Made by a program: the position numbers and the translations under genes. This document shows positions 10,470-22,532 of a stretch of 64,000 nucleotides of DNA, piece by piece. The notes beneath the pieces were generated by a model that did not search any database, was not told where the DNA came from, and worked only from the letters and a program-made list of their open reading frames with translations. Origin of the DNA: Orobanche coerulescens (taxonomy: Eukaryota > Streptophyta > Magnoliopsida > Lamiales > Orobanchaceae); NCBI GenBank assembly GCA_033398695.1, contig CM065809.1:170862501-170926500 (forward strand), written 5' to 3'. Numbering within the stretch: position 1 is the stretch's first letter; every line of letters starts with the position of its first letter.

Positions 10470-13263
10470 CCTACTTCCTCTTCCCTTCATATGCATCTGT
10501 CTCATCTCCGTCCTCGACATAAGTAGTAGCACACAATTCTTTTACATTGATATTCAATGATGGATTACCTTTCACCCAATTTTCCAAGAATCTTTTCCAA
10601 TTTCGGTTCATTTTGTCCTCCATTTCGAAGCTAAATCATCTCTTAAGCGCTTGATTGTGCGAGAATTTTGTTGTCAATTTTTGACATGTCTTTCTTGCTT
10701 TTCCTTGTCCTACCACTCCTACCAACCACCCAATTTGGTCCATGAGCCGCAAAGTTCGGCCTGTACTTCCCTAGTTCTTCTCGACCCTCATCACCATTAC
10801 GTGCATCACTTCCAATGCAACCTACCCCCCGCCAATATTCCAACTATCCAACACTGTACAATAAAAATTGAGAATTCATTATATTTGACCTGTTCACTAT
10901 AATTTTGTAGGATAACAATTTGGAGAATTTAAACTAATGTGTTACCTCCGTATTATGACCCTTTCGGGTTTTAGGGTAAATCTGTCCTTTTGTGGGTGTT
11001 TTAGTGCTTGCATTTTTCTTTTTCTAGCATAAACAAATAGAGTGAGCCGAAAATAAATTATGTTAGTCATCGATTTCATAAAAATAGATAAAGCGATTAT
11101 GAAGCACAATTATTAATGTCCCTAATTACCATACCATTTCGTTACCGATCTGCGCAAAACTTGTACGACCGGTGTGTGTATCAAAGAACTTTTTTCCGAT
11201 TTACTATATTCTTTTCACCTTCGTCTGACACTCTCATCACCCCAATATTTCAAAGAAACCTTGAACTTTTCCAATGGAATTGATTGAGGCTGTTTTTAAC
11301 CTATCCTCATCGGTGTGGTATTTGGTATAATATCGGACCTTGAAACGACTCTTGTGAATCCTCCACAACTCGGCCATAGTCCTGAGTGACCAATCCTTGC
11401 CTTCTTCAGAATGATATACTTTGTCTATAACAAGTAAAATAGAAAATTGAATTAGTAAATGAACAAGTACAACTTAAATTTAAGAAAACATTTGAGGGGT
11501 TTTCACCTTGATAAATTCCCACCAACCATTTTTTTGTCCATCAGGAACTTCATGCCAGCTGATAATATCAAGTGGCACACATTGTCTTGCTAGCGTCCCT
11601 AAGAAACTACTATACTCAGATCTTATTTTACTATTTTCAGACACAGGTTGAAGCTCATGATTCAAGGTAAGCACTGGTCTATCTTCTAGTTTTCTTGTGA
11701 AGACAGCACTCATTTTCGTTGGTCCTCTACGCCTCGTACTTTTTGTTTTCTCTGTAAGGAAGAAAAACAAATACATAAATACAAATTTGATACGTAATTT
11801 CACTATATATGTTTAGAAACATATATACCTGTAGAAAGTGCAACTATGTCATCACCATTACCATTACCATCTACTGCTTCATCATTATGGTCATGATTGA
11901 TATGTGTTTCCTTCTCCTGTTGTGATTTTCGCAATGATAAATATGCGACCATTGTACCAATTCCATCATTATCTGCCCTTTTTAATTGTTGGAATGGTTG
12001 TAAATCGATGGTAATGGTGGGGAGGTGGTAAATTCTCTTCAACCATGACCTTGCAAAAATATTGATTGGTATTTAAAATAATATAAGGAAAATTAACACT
12101 TAAAATGACAAAATGCTAATGATCATAAATTTACCATACCTGTGTCCCCATGACTTTTGTAATGTTTGTGAACGGGTTGAACGAGTTGATGGTACCATGG
12201 CGGCCTTCACTACCCGAACTTTAGTGGTTTGCTACATAAACATCAAAAATAGCATAAAATAGCTCAATATCCATGAAAAATAGCACAAAATATTATCTAG
12301 CACTTTATTTAAGTTCCTAAAAATGATCGGATATGTACCTTAGGGGCTTCACCCTCTTCACTATTTGAAAGACTATCATGACCCTAACATATTCCCTATC
12401 ACATGTCGCCCATTCCTCTTCAAGTACGGTTTTCTTATTTTTGGTCTTTGCAAATAGCTCATCGCCTTTTTCTTGAGTCCAGTTTGGTCCAAGAACTTTT
12501 TATTTTCTTCACTCTCCTTCTTCTTCTTTCTTCATAATCCGCGATCCGAACGTAAAATGTAACAAAAATGAAAAATTTAGAAAAAAGAATGCAAAAACAA
12601 GTGATCACATATGCAAAGAATTTTATATTTAAGGTACCTCTGGACTTGCTTCTTTAGACTTAGCATTTCCGGCCTCTACATTTGCATTCTCTTTCATAAT
12701 ATTTCTCCTAGTCTGTCTTTTGTGTCCTGCAGCCTCCCGTAGGTGGAACCGAGGTCCTGCTATAGGTGGAATCGAGGTCCTACTATAGCCGGAATCGGAG
12801 GTCCTGCTATAGGTGGAACCTCGGCTCTGTCCCAATTCTTAGTAACCACACCGCTTTCCATCATTAGCTAATTTTTCTTTTCTCTTTGCTCTTGTCGAAG
12901 TCCTTGTAGTGTCACAAACTTGCGCTTCAATTGCAAATCTTTACCTACAAAAATAAATGATAAGCACAGATAATATTGATACTCATATACTTGTGGCTGC
13001 AAGCAAATAAATAGATATGATTTACCTTCAAAAAAACTTGTCCTTGGTCTTATTATAACATGAGGCTGCAATTGCTTCACTGGTTCTATTGTTTTGTCAA
13101 CAATGGTGTCAATGTAAAGATCTAAAGAGGCACCATCGGTTAAGCCTTGTACAAGTTGAGTAACATCAGCATCATTACTAACTATATTCCAGCCCCCTCC
13201 TACTTTCTTGACATACACTCCCCCTATTTCGGTGTATCCAACATCATCCTTGACATACTCCAT
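10470..13263 (-). pseudogene. TNPA-like (Ptta/En/Spm family) protein, multi-exon, probably decayed
   Basis: TNPA-type proteins bind the subterminal repeats of CACTA elements and assist the transposase. The first segment (12868-13263) has a PB1-like look (GYTEIGGVYVKKVGGGWNIV, then SNDADVTQLVQ), as in N-terminal parts of such proteins. A middle part (11803-12835) is basic and low in complexity. The recognisable Ptta/En/Spm block is at 11480-11803: RRRGPTKMSAVFTRK, then SSFLGTLARQCVPLDIISWHEVP and WWEFIK. Continuation is seen near 11170-11430 (a Trp-Ser-Leu-Arg ... Leu-Trp-Arg-Ile-His-Lys stretch) and at 10643-10843 (GRSGRTRKSKKDM). I read these as exons separated by AT-rich introns, but could not build a complete gene. 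It lies downstream of the TNP2-like gene on the same strand. Confidence 0.68.
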
Positions 13264-13755
13264 AAGTGCTGGGAATGAGAACGTATCATCATTTATCTCG
13301 GTAGGGATCTTTGTGCATGCACCGCCTACGTAATCAGCTTAGAAAGCGTCTCGTGGTAAAAGCTGAGAAAAAAATACTCTGCCATCCTAAAAATAAAATT
13401 AAACCATAAAAAAAGGTTAACAAATGAATTAAGGCACATGATTGAAATTACTAACGAGGAACAACTACAGTTAAAGGAAACAATTACCAATGATTACAAA
13501 GTACAATCTAATAGAGCACAAGTAATTAAATATGCAATTAGATTAAAATGAAATGGTGCACAAGTAAATATGCAAACGATTACCAAGTAAGAATAATTAC
13601 CAATCGTCACAGGTGAAAATTAAATAAGAGCGAATCAAACACATCTTAATTTAATACCAAGATCTCATTACAATACAAGTACGAAAAGAAGTTACCCTAC
13701 AAGTAACATCACATAGAAAATACAACATTTTTAGAATAAAAATTTAAGTAGCAGT

Positions 13756-16700
13756 TCACTCAAAAAGTTCTTCATTTTCTTGCTCATCATCAACAGAAAT
13801 TTGTCGCATCGGCACATCATCTCTGAACCAACTAACATCTCCGGTTGTGTGATTCTCCATTCCAAAGTTTATCGGCACATCATGCATAGTAGGCCCACTA
13901 ACTTCTTCAAGTGCATCATTTCCTTGTTCAACATCAGTGTCCTCCGTGGCATTTTTTAACAACATAGTTTAAATTTTTTTCCGTACAATCTTGAATATAG
14001 AAAACTTGTTGTACTTGCGTAGCTAGAACAAATGGATCCTCTTTTGATACACTCTACTAAAATTGACTCTTGTCACCCCACAACAATCTTTATCCTTTTG
14101 GTACCAAAGAACACTTGAACAAAACTACGATCAATGCACCCCAATAATCAACTTCAATGATTTCTTCAATCGCTCCATAGTAAGTAACATCCCCAAGTAT
14201 TGGATTTTGATCTTTTGAACTTGCAAAACTGGTGGTTAGGGCTGTCAAACAGACACCATTGTTTTGTGTGGTGCACTTGCCATCTCTTTTCTTTGTATGG
14301 AATCGAACCCATTTATTACATAACCGGTATACTTCTTCGCTGCTCGGTGAGGTCCTCTTGCAAGACTAATAATTCTAATGAACATCCCTCTTTTTTCAAC
14401 CTCCTCCTTTAACCAATTATGAAATTCTTTGGTATGTGTTCTTTCTCTTTTGTACATCTTCGACTTTCCATTATTATCATAGAAGCTACGATGCTCCCTG
14501 CATTTTTTTAAATGGAAAAATTATTATTGCTACATATTTGTACATAAACTACTCTATACACTTTTAGAAAAACTAGGAAAAAGAACGTACTCAATTAATT
14601 TCTCGATTTCCTTGTTACCACAGTTGAAGAGTATGTATCGATGAGCATTAATCCATACTTTATCTGCCAAATGAACAGCCTTTCCATCTTTGTTTCTCCT
14701 GGACCCAATCGGATATCCATTCTTTGATTTGTCTGCATTACTTTTTTTTTCCCCGACATCACTTAAAAATCGAGAACAAAAGGTCAAACATTCTTCCACC
14801 ATGTACCCTTCAGCTATAGACCCTTCTGGTTTACTTCTATTACGAACGTAGGACTTTAATTTACACAAATAGCGTTCAATTCCAAACATCCATCTGAGAT
14901 GTACTGGTCCTCCCAATTCAACCTCTTTACATAAGTGAATTGGCAAGTGAATCATAATGTCAAAAAATGCAGGTGGAAATATTATCTCACATTGGCAGAG
15001 TATTTCTATTATTTCTTCTTGCAACTTTGAAACATCCTCCACATCTATCACTTTGCCACATATGCCCCGAAAAAATGAACCCAACCTAATCAAAGGTATT
15101 GCCACCTCTGGTTTTAAGGTTTTAATCAGAGCAAATTGTAGTAAATATTGGAGAATGAAATGTGCATCGTGACTTTTATACCCGAAAACCTTTCTTTCGC
15201 TCAATTGCACACAACGGCTAATATTAGATGCACATCCGTACGGGAGTCTAGCATTCTTCAACACTGAGCAAAAGTTTTCTTTTTCTTTTTTGTCATGTCA
15301 AAAGTAGCAGCCGATATTTCATAGAGTTTGTTATCAGCACATTTTACAGGATGAAGAACCTTACGGATGCCCATTTCTTGCAGATCAAATCGAGCGTCTA
15401 GATGATCTTTTGTTTTGCCACCAATGTTCAACAAGGTCCCTAATATTTTATCACAAACATTTTTCTCGATATGCATGACATCTAGATTATGTCTAAGCAA
15501 ATGACCACTCCAATATGGCAATTCAAAGAATATGGACTTCTTTTTCCAAGGGCGATCAAGTCTTTTTATTTTTATTTGCTTCCAAATTATTCTTGTATCC
15601 ACGTAATAGTTCTTCAATATCCATTCCTAATTATGGAGGTGGACAAAGATCTGTTTCGACTTCACCATTAAATCTTCTCGTGTCAAATCTATACTTGTGG
15701 TCAGGGGGGAGGAATTTTCTGTGGTTCATATAGCAAACTTTCCGGCTATGCTTCAAATACATTGAGGAGGTACAATAGTGACATACTGGACAACCTAGTT
15801 TACCCTTTGTGCTATAACCCGATAAAACTCCATAACCGAAAATCATTTATGGTCCATAGGAGGCCCGCACGTAACGTAAATGTATTGTCACTGAATTTAT
15901 CGTAAGTATCTATACCTACGTCCCAAAGTTCTTTCAACTCAAGAATTAGTGGCCGCAAATACACATCTATTTCATTAAGGTACACGAGGTCCAGGATTAG
16001 TGTTGAAAGAAGTAGGTTTTCCGGTTTCATAATCAACCAAGGGGAGATTATAATTGACTGAACAACCGGCCAAGTCGTGTCTTATATTCATAGATCGGTA
16101 AGGATTGAAGCCATCACCGCTAAACCTAACCTAACATTTCGAGGTTCACAAGCAAAATTTGGATGTCTAGCATCCATTGACTTCCAAGCCTCGGCATCGG
16201 CCGGATGTCTTAACTTACCATCTTTGATTCGTCCTACTACATGCCATGTCATGAGTTCGAATATTCTTTACTCAAGAACAGCGTTGGAGCCTAGGTTTCA
16301 ATGGAAAGTATCTCATCACTTTTGCAGGGACTTTATACTTGTTTTCTTGGAAGCTAGCATCACTATTTTGATTATCTACAGATTTCCACCTTGACACTCC
16401 ACATACTTTGCATTTATGTTTATTTTTATTTTCAGCCCAATATAACATGCAATCGTTCGGACAAGCATGTATCTTTTGGTAATCAAGACCCAATTCCCTA
16501 ATCATACTTTTGGCAGCGCTAAAACTTGGAGGCAAATTTACATCAGGAAAGGCCTCCTTAATCAACTCTAAAATACCGCTAAAGGCCGATTCGGTAAAAC
16601 CGTGAGTGCACTTTAACAAGTAAAGTTTGACTATAAAACCTAATCGAGTAAATTCTTTAGACCCGGGATACAAAGGTCATTTCCTTCCTCGACAAGCTTA

Positions 16701-17054
16701 TAAAAATCTTTTGCCATATTATTCATTCCATTTCTAACTCTACCTTCATCATGAATCATTTCATCAAAATCATCACCAAGACCAATACCCGTATCAAAAT
16801 CCATATCATCATTAGGTTTGCTAAACTTAGGGGTTGGACACTTCGTATATCCAGTTAACAAACGATGGACAAGGACCATGCCATACAAGATGATCAACTA
16901 TATCTTCCCTACAGTACCAGAAACGATTACTACAATTTTTGCAAGGGCATTTGAGTTCATTCCCTACTGCAAAATTATCAAATCCATTTCTAACAAAATC
17001 TGTCACCCCATCAAGGTATGCCTTAGTATATTTTGGAAGTGAAATCCAAGTCAT
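13756..17054 (-). pseudogene. TNP2-like CACTA transposase, decayed
   Basis: TNP2-type transposases cut CACTA elements at their ends. Read from 17054 downward the familiar order is present. First comes an N-terminal transposase-associated domain (GNELKCPCKNCSNRFW, 16827-17054), then an acidic linker (16640-16897). The Cys-rich transposase core follows (YPGSKEFTRLGFIVKLYLLK, then ACPNDCMLYW and KVCGVSRWK, 16272-16673). The next pieces are KLRHPADAEAWKS (near 16200), LRAGLLWTINDF (15812-16036), KLGCPVC and KVCYMNHRKFLPPDH (15631-15846), and LLRHNLDVMHIEKNVCDKI (15258-15617). A DUF4218-like part has IFPPAFFDIMIHL and SYVRNRSKPEGSIAEGY (14554-15264). A DUF4216-like part has ARGPHRAAKKYTGYVINGF (14245-14457), then a DYWG block near 14150. 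The reading frame changes several times and has stops (for instance at 16272 and 15812). Some breaks could be introns, but the coding core is clearly interrupted. Confidence 0.9.
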
Positions 17055-17958
17055 CTTTGCAAATTCACAAACCTATTATCTGCACATTGAAGCAAAAACA
17101 GAAAATACAGAAGATATAAAGAGGGCATAAAAAAAAGAGCATAAACAAAAACAGAGCATAAATGTAGACCTATTTTCTACACAAACAAAAAAACAGAGCT
17201 GCCTTAAAATTTATAAAAATAGGACTTGTATAAATTAAAAAGCAAACTTTGAACAGAGACGGAGATAGGGAGACAGATCAAAATTAGAATCAAAGTAAAA
17301 ACTTAAATTAAACAAAAATAAACCCCCAATTACAACAAACAAACAAACATAAACCCCCAAACAAACACGATTACATAGTTCGAATTTACACAAATTCACA
17401 AGAAACATAGGAATCCTAATTAAGAACAAAAAAATAGAGCAATATACGAAGAAGGAAGAAGCATTGGGCATGTAACAAAATTGATTCAAAACTACAAAAA
17501 ACAAAAAGGATTTCGGATCGATGATTTACCTTTGTCAACCTTTAATCTTCTTCGAGCTTGATTTCCCCTCTTCGAGCTTGACGAGTTCACTTTTGTGTTC
17601 GTGTGTTTGTTTTGGTGTCTGTGTGCCGTGTGGGTTGTGTTGTGTGTCGTGTGGGTTTTGTTTTTTCTTTTCTTTTTTCTTTTGTTATTTTTTGTACGCC
17701 CGCCAACATTTTCCCAAAATCCCGCTCATATATTTTACAAGCCCGGCACATTTTCCCCCCAAAATGAATAGATACCGCAACGATTTTAAAAAAGTATTGC
17801 AATAGAATGCATGTTTTAAACTTTCTTAGATTTTTCCAATGGAATTGCAATGCTTTTCAAAAGCATTGCAATTTATGTGATTTGGTTTCTCAATTGCAAT
17901 GGTTTTTAACAATTTTTTAGAAATATGGTTGCAATAGGCAATCTATGGTGTAGTGCAA

Positions 17959-18419
17959 GTTAATCTCATAGTATCAATCATCATAGTTCAAGCAAGTAGT
18001 GATATTGCTTTAGGTCCGACGAATGGTAAATCTAGATCACACGATGATCCACGAGCTCAAGAGTTCCCAAGGTATAATTTATCAATCAAATAATATTGAT
18101 TGATCTCAATATCTAATAATCTGATTAATTGTCACTTAAGAATACTTTGTGAAATGTTATACCTTGAATCGGGTTAAAATCGAGATGTAATTGAATTTAT
18201 TCATTCATTTGCTCGTCCAGAAACAATGGACTAGCCGAACAATCAAAATCGATATCCATATAATCTCTATTCTAATTCATATTTCCGGTACCGATAAATA
18301 GTATATCTAACTCAAATTCAATACTCAAGCCCGAATATACTGTCTACAAATCACAAAATTTTAGAGGCAAGTAAGACATGTGCCGAGTAGACAGGCGTGA
18401 TCAACTCTCTATTCTTTTG
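17959..18419. other. DNA flanking CACTA 1, no gene seen
   Basis: No coding region was recognised. The style (short repeats, aatcaatc words) resembles 9100-9758, and it may be the other half of the repeat into which CACTA 1 inserted. Confidence 0.35.
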
Positions 18420-18548
18420 GACTGAATGAATCAATCGAATCAATTGAATCAATCAATTGAATGGATTCGAATCGAATCGAATCGAATTGATCGAATCGAA
18501 TGGACTCAATTGAATCAATCGAATCGAATCAAATATATATTAAGGGTA

Positions 18549-18579
<31 letters not shown>

Positions 18580-18805
18580 GTACATAATAATAATAGTAAC
18601 AATAATAATAATAATAATAATCAACAACAACAACGATAATAGTAATATTATTAGTAATAATAACAATAATAATAATTAAGATTAATAATAAGAAGAAGAA
18701 GAATCGAATCGAATCGAATCGATCGAATCGAATCGACTGGAATCAATCGAATCGAATCGAATGGAGTTGAATCGAATCAATCGAATCGAATCAATCGAAT
18801 CAAAA
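18420..18805. repeat. Composite microsatellite: (GAATC)n - (AAT)n - (GAATC)n
   Basis: Imperfect aatcg/gaatc pentamer arrays at 18420-18532 and 18703-18805 flank an AAT-rich trinucleotide array (about 18548-18690) with some caa and aga units. Reading frames here are chance frames rich in Ile, Asp, Ser and Arg. Confidence 0.9.
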
Positions 18806-18941
18806 TTGAAAAATAAGTTCAAAAGAACAGGGCCTAACTCTGATGAGTTGTGGTGGGATTTATTTATGGGGGGAGAGAGATGCTTGCTTTTGAAAAATAG
18901 TTGCAAGGATATTAAAGGTATTAAAGGAAACTTTATAAATA

Positions 18942-19198
18942 CTACTTCTATTTCTTTTTAGTTGTCCAGTTTGATTTTTGACTGGTCAAATTGACTAAAA
19001 TTTGACTGAAATTTACGAATTTTATATAATTGATAAAATAAAAAAAAATATATCATTGTAAAGTACATATAATCTATTTTAAAATGCAATTTCTACTTTC
19101 TAAAAATAATAAAAGAATTATTCATAATATTTGGTTAAAAATTGATCAATTTGACCATTGAAAGTTACAACAGGACAATTAAATAGGGATGAAGGTAG
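18942..19198. mobile_element. Stowaway-like MITE
   Basis: The termini ctacttctatttctttttag and (complement) ...aaatagggatgaaggtag are inverted repeats resembling the dicot Stowaway end CTCCCTCCRTYYCTTTTTA. TA stands at 18940-18941 and 19199-19200, the expected target duplication. The 257-bp body is non-coding. The DNA just before it (18880-18941) has a diverged relative at about 57020-57085. Confidence 0.75.
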
Positions 19199-19229
19199 TA
19201 ACATTTAAAGTAGTCTTAAAAGTCTATAC

Positions 19230-19636
19230 GACTTGTTTTTTTGTTTGAAAAGTAAAAATGAGATTTTCATTCAAGAGTACCAGAAGTACTCAAAAATAGC
19301 ACAATCCGAAGTATAGCGAAGGGAACAACAATAGAATCAAAGAAAAAAAAAGACGTCACCAAGCTAGAGCTTATTAGGAATACACTCAACAGGATGCGAG
19401 CTCCACTCGTGAAGAGAAACACAAAAAGATGACGGGAAATGAGACTTCAACCATATCCAAGAACAAACCTTGACACTCCACAATCTTCAATGTGTCCGGA
19501 TTAACTTCTTTGAAGATCTTATCATTTCTCGCCTTCCAAATTTTCCAAACCGTACATTGCCAAATGAGACCAAAGATTTTCCTCTTTGCATAACTATAAG
19601 AATTAAAGTTACGACTTGTGTAATGGTCCATAACTA
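19230..19636 (-). pseudogene. 3' end of an L1-type LINE
   Basis: On the minus strand a frame reads FGLIWQCTVWKIWKARNDKI, then FKEVNPDTLKIVE. This is the typical C-terminal stretch after the reverse transcriptase of plant L1-type LINEs. It ends near 19386. An A-rich tail-like stretch on the minus strand (complement of 19221-19250) follows. The 5' part of the LINE is absent, and a Tourist-like MITE (19640-20333) abuts it. Confidence 0.65.
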
Positions 19637-19639
19637 TAA

Positions 19640-20333
19640 GGGGGTGTTTGGTAGAGAGAATTGAGAGTAGGGAAATGGAAATGGAATTCATTTCTCTTGT
19701 TTGGTTGAGGAGAGAAATGGAAAATGGAAATGGTTGGTATTTCCCAGAGAATTGAGTCCTTTGTATTTGGAGAGAATTCATTTCTCTGTGGTAGGAAGAG
19801 AATTGGAGAGACATGGAAGGAATTGACCACCGACCACCGCCACCACCACCGACCACCGCCACCACCACCGACCACCACCACCGACCGCCGCCATCGACCA
19901 CCACCACCGACCGCCGCCACCACCACCACCACCGACCACCACCACCGCCACCACCACCACCACCGACCACCACCCTCGCCACCACCACCACCACCGCTAC
20001 CACCGACCACCGCCACCACCACCGCCGCCACCACCGCCGCCGCCACCACCGACCACCGCCACCACCACCACCACCACCGCCGCGCCACCACCACCACCAC
20101 CGCCACCACCACCGACCACCACCGTCGTCACCACCGACCACCGCCTCCACCACCGTCGCCACCACCACCGCCACCACCACCACCGTCGCCACCACCACCA
20201 CCGACCGTCTGTTGTATTTCTCTGTTGAATTCTCTGTGCTACCAAATAGGATAGTCAATTCCTATTCTCCTGACCAATTCTCTTTCTCTGCAATCATTTC
20301 TCTGCAATTCCATTCTCTGTACCAAACGCACCC
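19640..20333. mobile_element. Tourist-like (PIF/Harbinger) MITE
   Basis: The ends are gggggtgtttggtag on the left and complement-matching ...taccaaacgcaccc on the right. TAA stands at 19637-19639 and 20334-20336, the TWA target duplication expected for PIF/Harbinger. Purine-rich subterminal DNA (gagagaattgag..., gaaatggaa) recurs at both ends in inverted form. The centre is expanded by a CCA/CCG minisatellite. Frames across it encode His/Pro/Thr or Gly/Trp/Val runs and are not real genes. Confidence 0.82.
19828..20208. repeat. CCACCG/CCACCA minisatellite inside the MITE
   Basis: About 380 bp made almost only of ccaccg, ccacca, gaccacc and ccgcca units in a higher-order pattern. It is strongly strand-asymmetric: the plus strand has almost no G outside ccg. 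It lies within the Tourist-like MITE, so it is a local expansion after or during insertion. Confidence 0.93.
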
Positions 20334-20339
20334 TAAGAG

Positions 20340-20845
20340 TTAAAGTTAGTGTTTCTCGTCATCTGATTTTCTCCTAGTAGCTTTGCATTATACACCCACA
20401 ATTTTATGGCAGATAAAATCTAAAATTAATGCAGCCGTCAAAATTCAAATATGTCCGATTCAACTTATAACAACAAACTAATACCAACCCAGAATACATT
20501 TCTACGACTTTATTACCAATAAATTGAAATCAAGCAAGAAAAGAGAACCAAAAAGTTGAAACCAGTTTTACTTATTTTTTTATAAACAAATCATAAATTC
20601 TACACAACCAAAAAATATACAAAACTAAATCACAAATTCACAAGCTTCAATCCAAAAACCTAAAATGAAATAATATATAACAAAAAAGTACAAATTAAAA
20701 CAATTTTGTAAGTTATAGGTCGTCCATGTTTGCTGGACTCTGACTAGAAAATTGGATAGAATCACTAGGGGATTGGAAATTTGGAACCATGTTGGTTACC
20801 AAATAAAAGTACAAACTAAATCAATTTTGTAAGTTGTATATATAT
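20340..20845. other. AT-rich DNA, shared with 57830-57930
   Basis: No gene seen. The part at about 20445-20530 (tgtccgattcaac... ctaataccaaccc) is similar to 57850-57935, so both belong to an unnamed dispersed repeat. Confidence 0.4.
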
Positions 20846-20849
20846 TTAA

Positions 20850-21325
20850 TGCCACGCCGATGACCTGTTTTTCGGCGGACCACCGTCGTCGGCCTACCAA
20901 TTTTTTTCTTTTTGTTTGTTTGTTTTTTATTTTTTTAAACACCAGGCCGCCGACCTGCTGTCCGTTGGGTCATTGCCGACTGCCGGTGGATCTCCAATGG
21001 CCGACCAATATTTTTTTATTAATTTTTAATGCCAGATTGCTAGTCTGCTCTCCGGTGGATCTCCGACAACGCAAATTTTTTTTATATGGCAGGTTGTCGG
21101 CCTACTTTTCGGCCGGCCAATTTTTTTCATTATGTTTTTAATCTTAACTTCATATCGTCGGCCTGCTTTCCGGCGAGCCACCGCCCGCGACCGACCAATT
21201 CTTTTATTATTTTTATTTTTATTTTTTTAACGCCAGGCCCGCCGACCTACCGACGGTCCTTGATTTTTTTTGCCTTTTTTTTTAAACGGCAGGCCCGTCG
21301 ACCGCCGATAGAATTTTGGGAACCA
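20850..21325. repeat. Degenerate tandem array with GC-rich and T-rich halves
   Basis: Five to six diverged units of about 70-110 bp. Each has a GC-rich half (gcc.g.ccgccgacctgct.tccgg.ggat) and a T-rich half (ttttttattttta). Unit starts are near 20850, 20940, 21027, 21084, 21150 and 21230. Repeat frames are not genes. Confidence 0.7.
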
Positions 21326-21405
21326 ACATATTTGTTTTAGCAAGTAATCTGATAATTTAATTTTTTAATTTAATTATATCACCACCATGGCACGAGTAAT
21401 CTCTA

Positions 21406-22078
21406 AAAACCAAACATACCCAGTATATCCCGCTCAGAGCAGAGTTTGGGGAGGGTAAGACGTACGCAGACCATGCCCCTACTTTTTACGGTAGAGAGGC
21501 TGTTTCCGTGAAGACCTCCAGCTTAGTGCACAGCAAAGTGTTGGATGATATATACAAAGAAACACATGATTCGAAAAAGCTCAAAACCATACCTGAGTCC
21601 ATGACTTAATTCACATGAGACTTACCTAAGGGGTCTTAGACTACTATACTCTCGATGAACGCTGCTCTAGCCGAAGAGAGATTGACTCTGCGCACCACTC
21701 CCTGTCAAAAATAAACCATACGCAAAAGCCAATAGGATAAAATATATAATAAAAATAAAAAATACAATGCTCTAGGTCAAACCTAACCGAGACAACCCAA
21801 CCCTGAGGCTCTCTACTACCTCACCGCTCCCTAAAAAGGAATCCGCAACTCTGATCAGGCGCCTCCAAGAGCACCTATCAATAGTCATGGTCTCGGAAAG
21901 GTTTAAGACCTTCAAATCTAATTTCAGCTGCTCCTCCCACGTGCTCCTCGGTCTGCCTCTCCTCCTCCGCCTACAACCAATAAACTTTCGACCCTCCTCA
22001 CCGGGCAGAGGCCTGCCTCCTGCGGACGTGGCCAATTCATCTCAATCTCCCTTTCCTAACTTTCATTTCAATGGGCGC
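21406..22078 (-). mobile_element. 5'-truncated RTE-like LINE insertion
   Basis: It is flanked by a perfect 15-bp duplication cacgagtaatctcta (21391-21405 and 22079-22093), the mark of target-primed insertion. The minus strand keeps the C-terminal end of the polyprotein (21772-22035), followed by a 3' UTR containing the complement of gggtaagacgtacgcagacc. No long poly(A) is present, which fits RTE-type elements. Confidence 0.85.
21772..22035 (-). pseudogene. C-terminal fragment of the RTE-like LINE polyprotein
   Basis: The frame contains GRPRSTWEEQLKLDLKVLN, then a DRCSWRRLIRVAD stretch. These match the conserved C-terminal signature of plant RTE-like LINEs, in which GRP..TW, a Leu-rich link and D...WR..I.V.D follow the reverse transcriptase. 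The catalytic parts are missing because the insertion is 5'-truncated. Confidence 0.75.
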
Positions 22079-22187
22079 CACGAGTAATCTCTAGTAATTC
22101 TATATTAGAAAGTGTCACTAAATGAACACCTAAGGGTGAAAACATTTGTCACAAACTATCATCAAGAAATGCATATAATTGGAAACA

Positions 22188-22415
22188 TTTTTTTTTTTGA
22201 ACGGCGAATTTCAATTTAGACTCAACCACCCGCAAGACGCAGGCCCTAACCACCACTTGCTCAGACTATGTTGTCTTAACCGGGCCCACGCTGGTGACAA
22301 ATGAGGCTACGGATTCACGAGGAAACTGTACCGCCTCCACACAAGTTACCTTGCTGGAGTAACGACCGGATTAAAACCACGCATTTGCTCAGACTCGAAC
22401 CCCAGCGACTTTGTC
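22188..22415 (-). mobile_element. SINE-like insertion
   Basis: A 12-bp duplication taattggaaaca (22176-22187 and 22416-22427) flanks a 228-bp element. On the minus strand it ends in a run of A (complement of 22188-22198) and has a B-box-like ggttcgagtct near its start. The A box is not evident, so the copy may be 5'-truncated or an unusual type. Confidence 0.75.
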
Positions 22416-22532
22416 TAATTGGAAACAGTTGTTATACCTAAATATTGTCTAGCATAAAAAATTCATGTTGCCAAAAATATATACAGATGTGGAAAACTTT
22501 ACAGTAAATGTCACCTAAATATGAAACAACTA

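Larger units (their letters stand above)
9762..17955 (-). mobile_element. CACTA (En/Spm) element 1
   Basis: The terminal inverted repeats are CACTACACCATAGATTGC on the left and the complement at 17938-17955. The 3-bp target duplication is caa at 9759-9761 and 17956-17958. Subterminal DNA is full of ttgcaacg/cgttgcaat words (about 9775-10190 and 17770-17935), which in this superfamily are binding sites for the TNPA-type protein. The 8.2-kb body codes on the minus strand for two En/Spm-type products, first a TNP2-like transposase (17054 to 13756), then a TNPA-like protein (about 13263 to 10470). Both are broken, so this copy is probably immobile by itself. Its TIR is close to that of CACTA element 2 (cactacgccatagatggc). 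Confidence 0.92.

Noticed and set aside
16077..16394. Plus-strand frame of 105 codons
   Set aside because: It is the complement of the decayed TNP2-like transposase on the minus strand.
19386..20345. Long overlapping reading frames of up to 290 codons on both strands
   Set aside because: They run over a CCACCG minisatellite and give only His/Pro/Thr or Gly/Trp/Val runs. The one real piece is the LINE fragment at the low-coordinate end.
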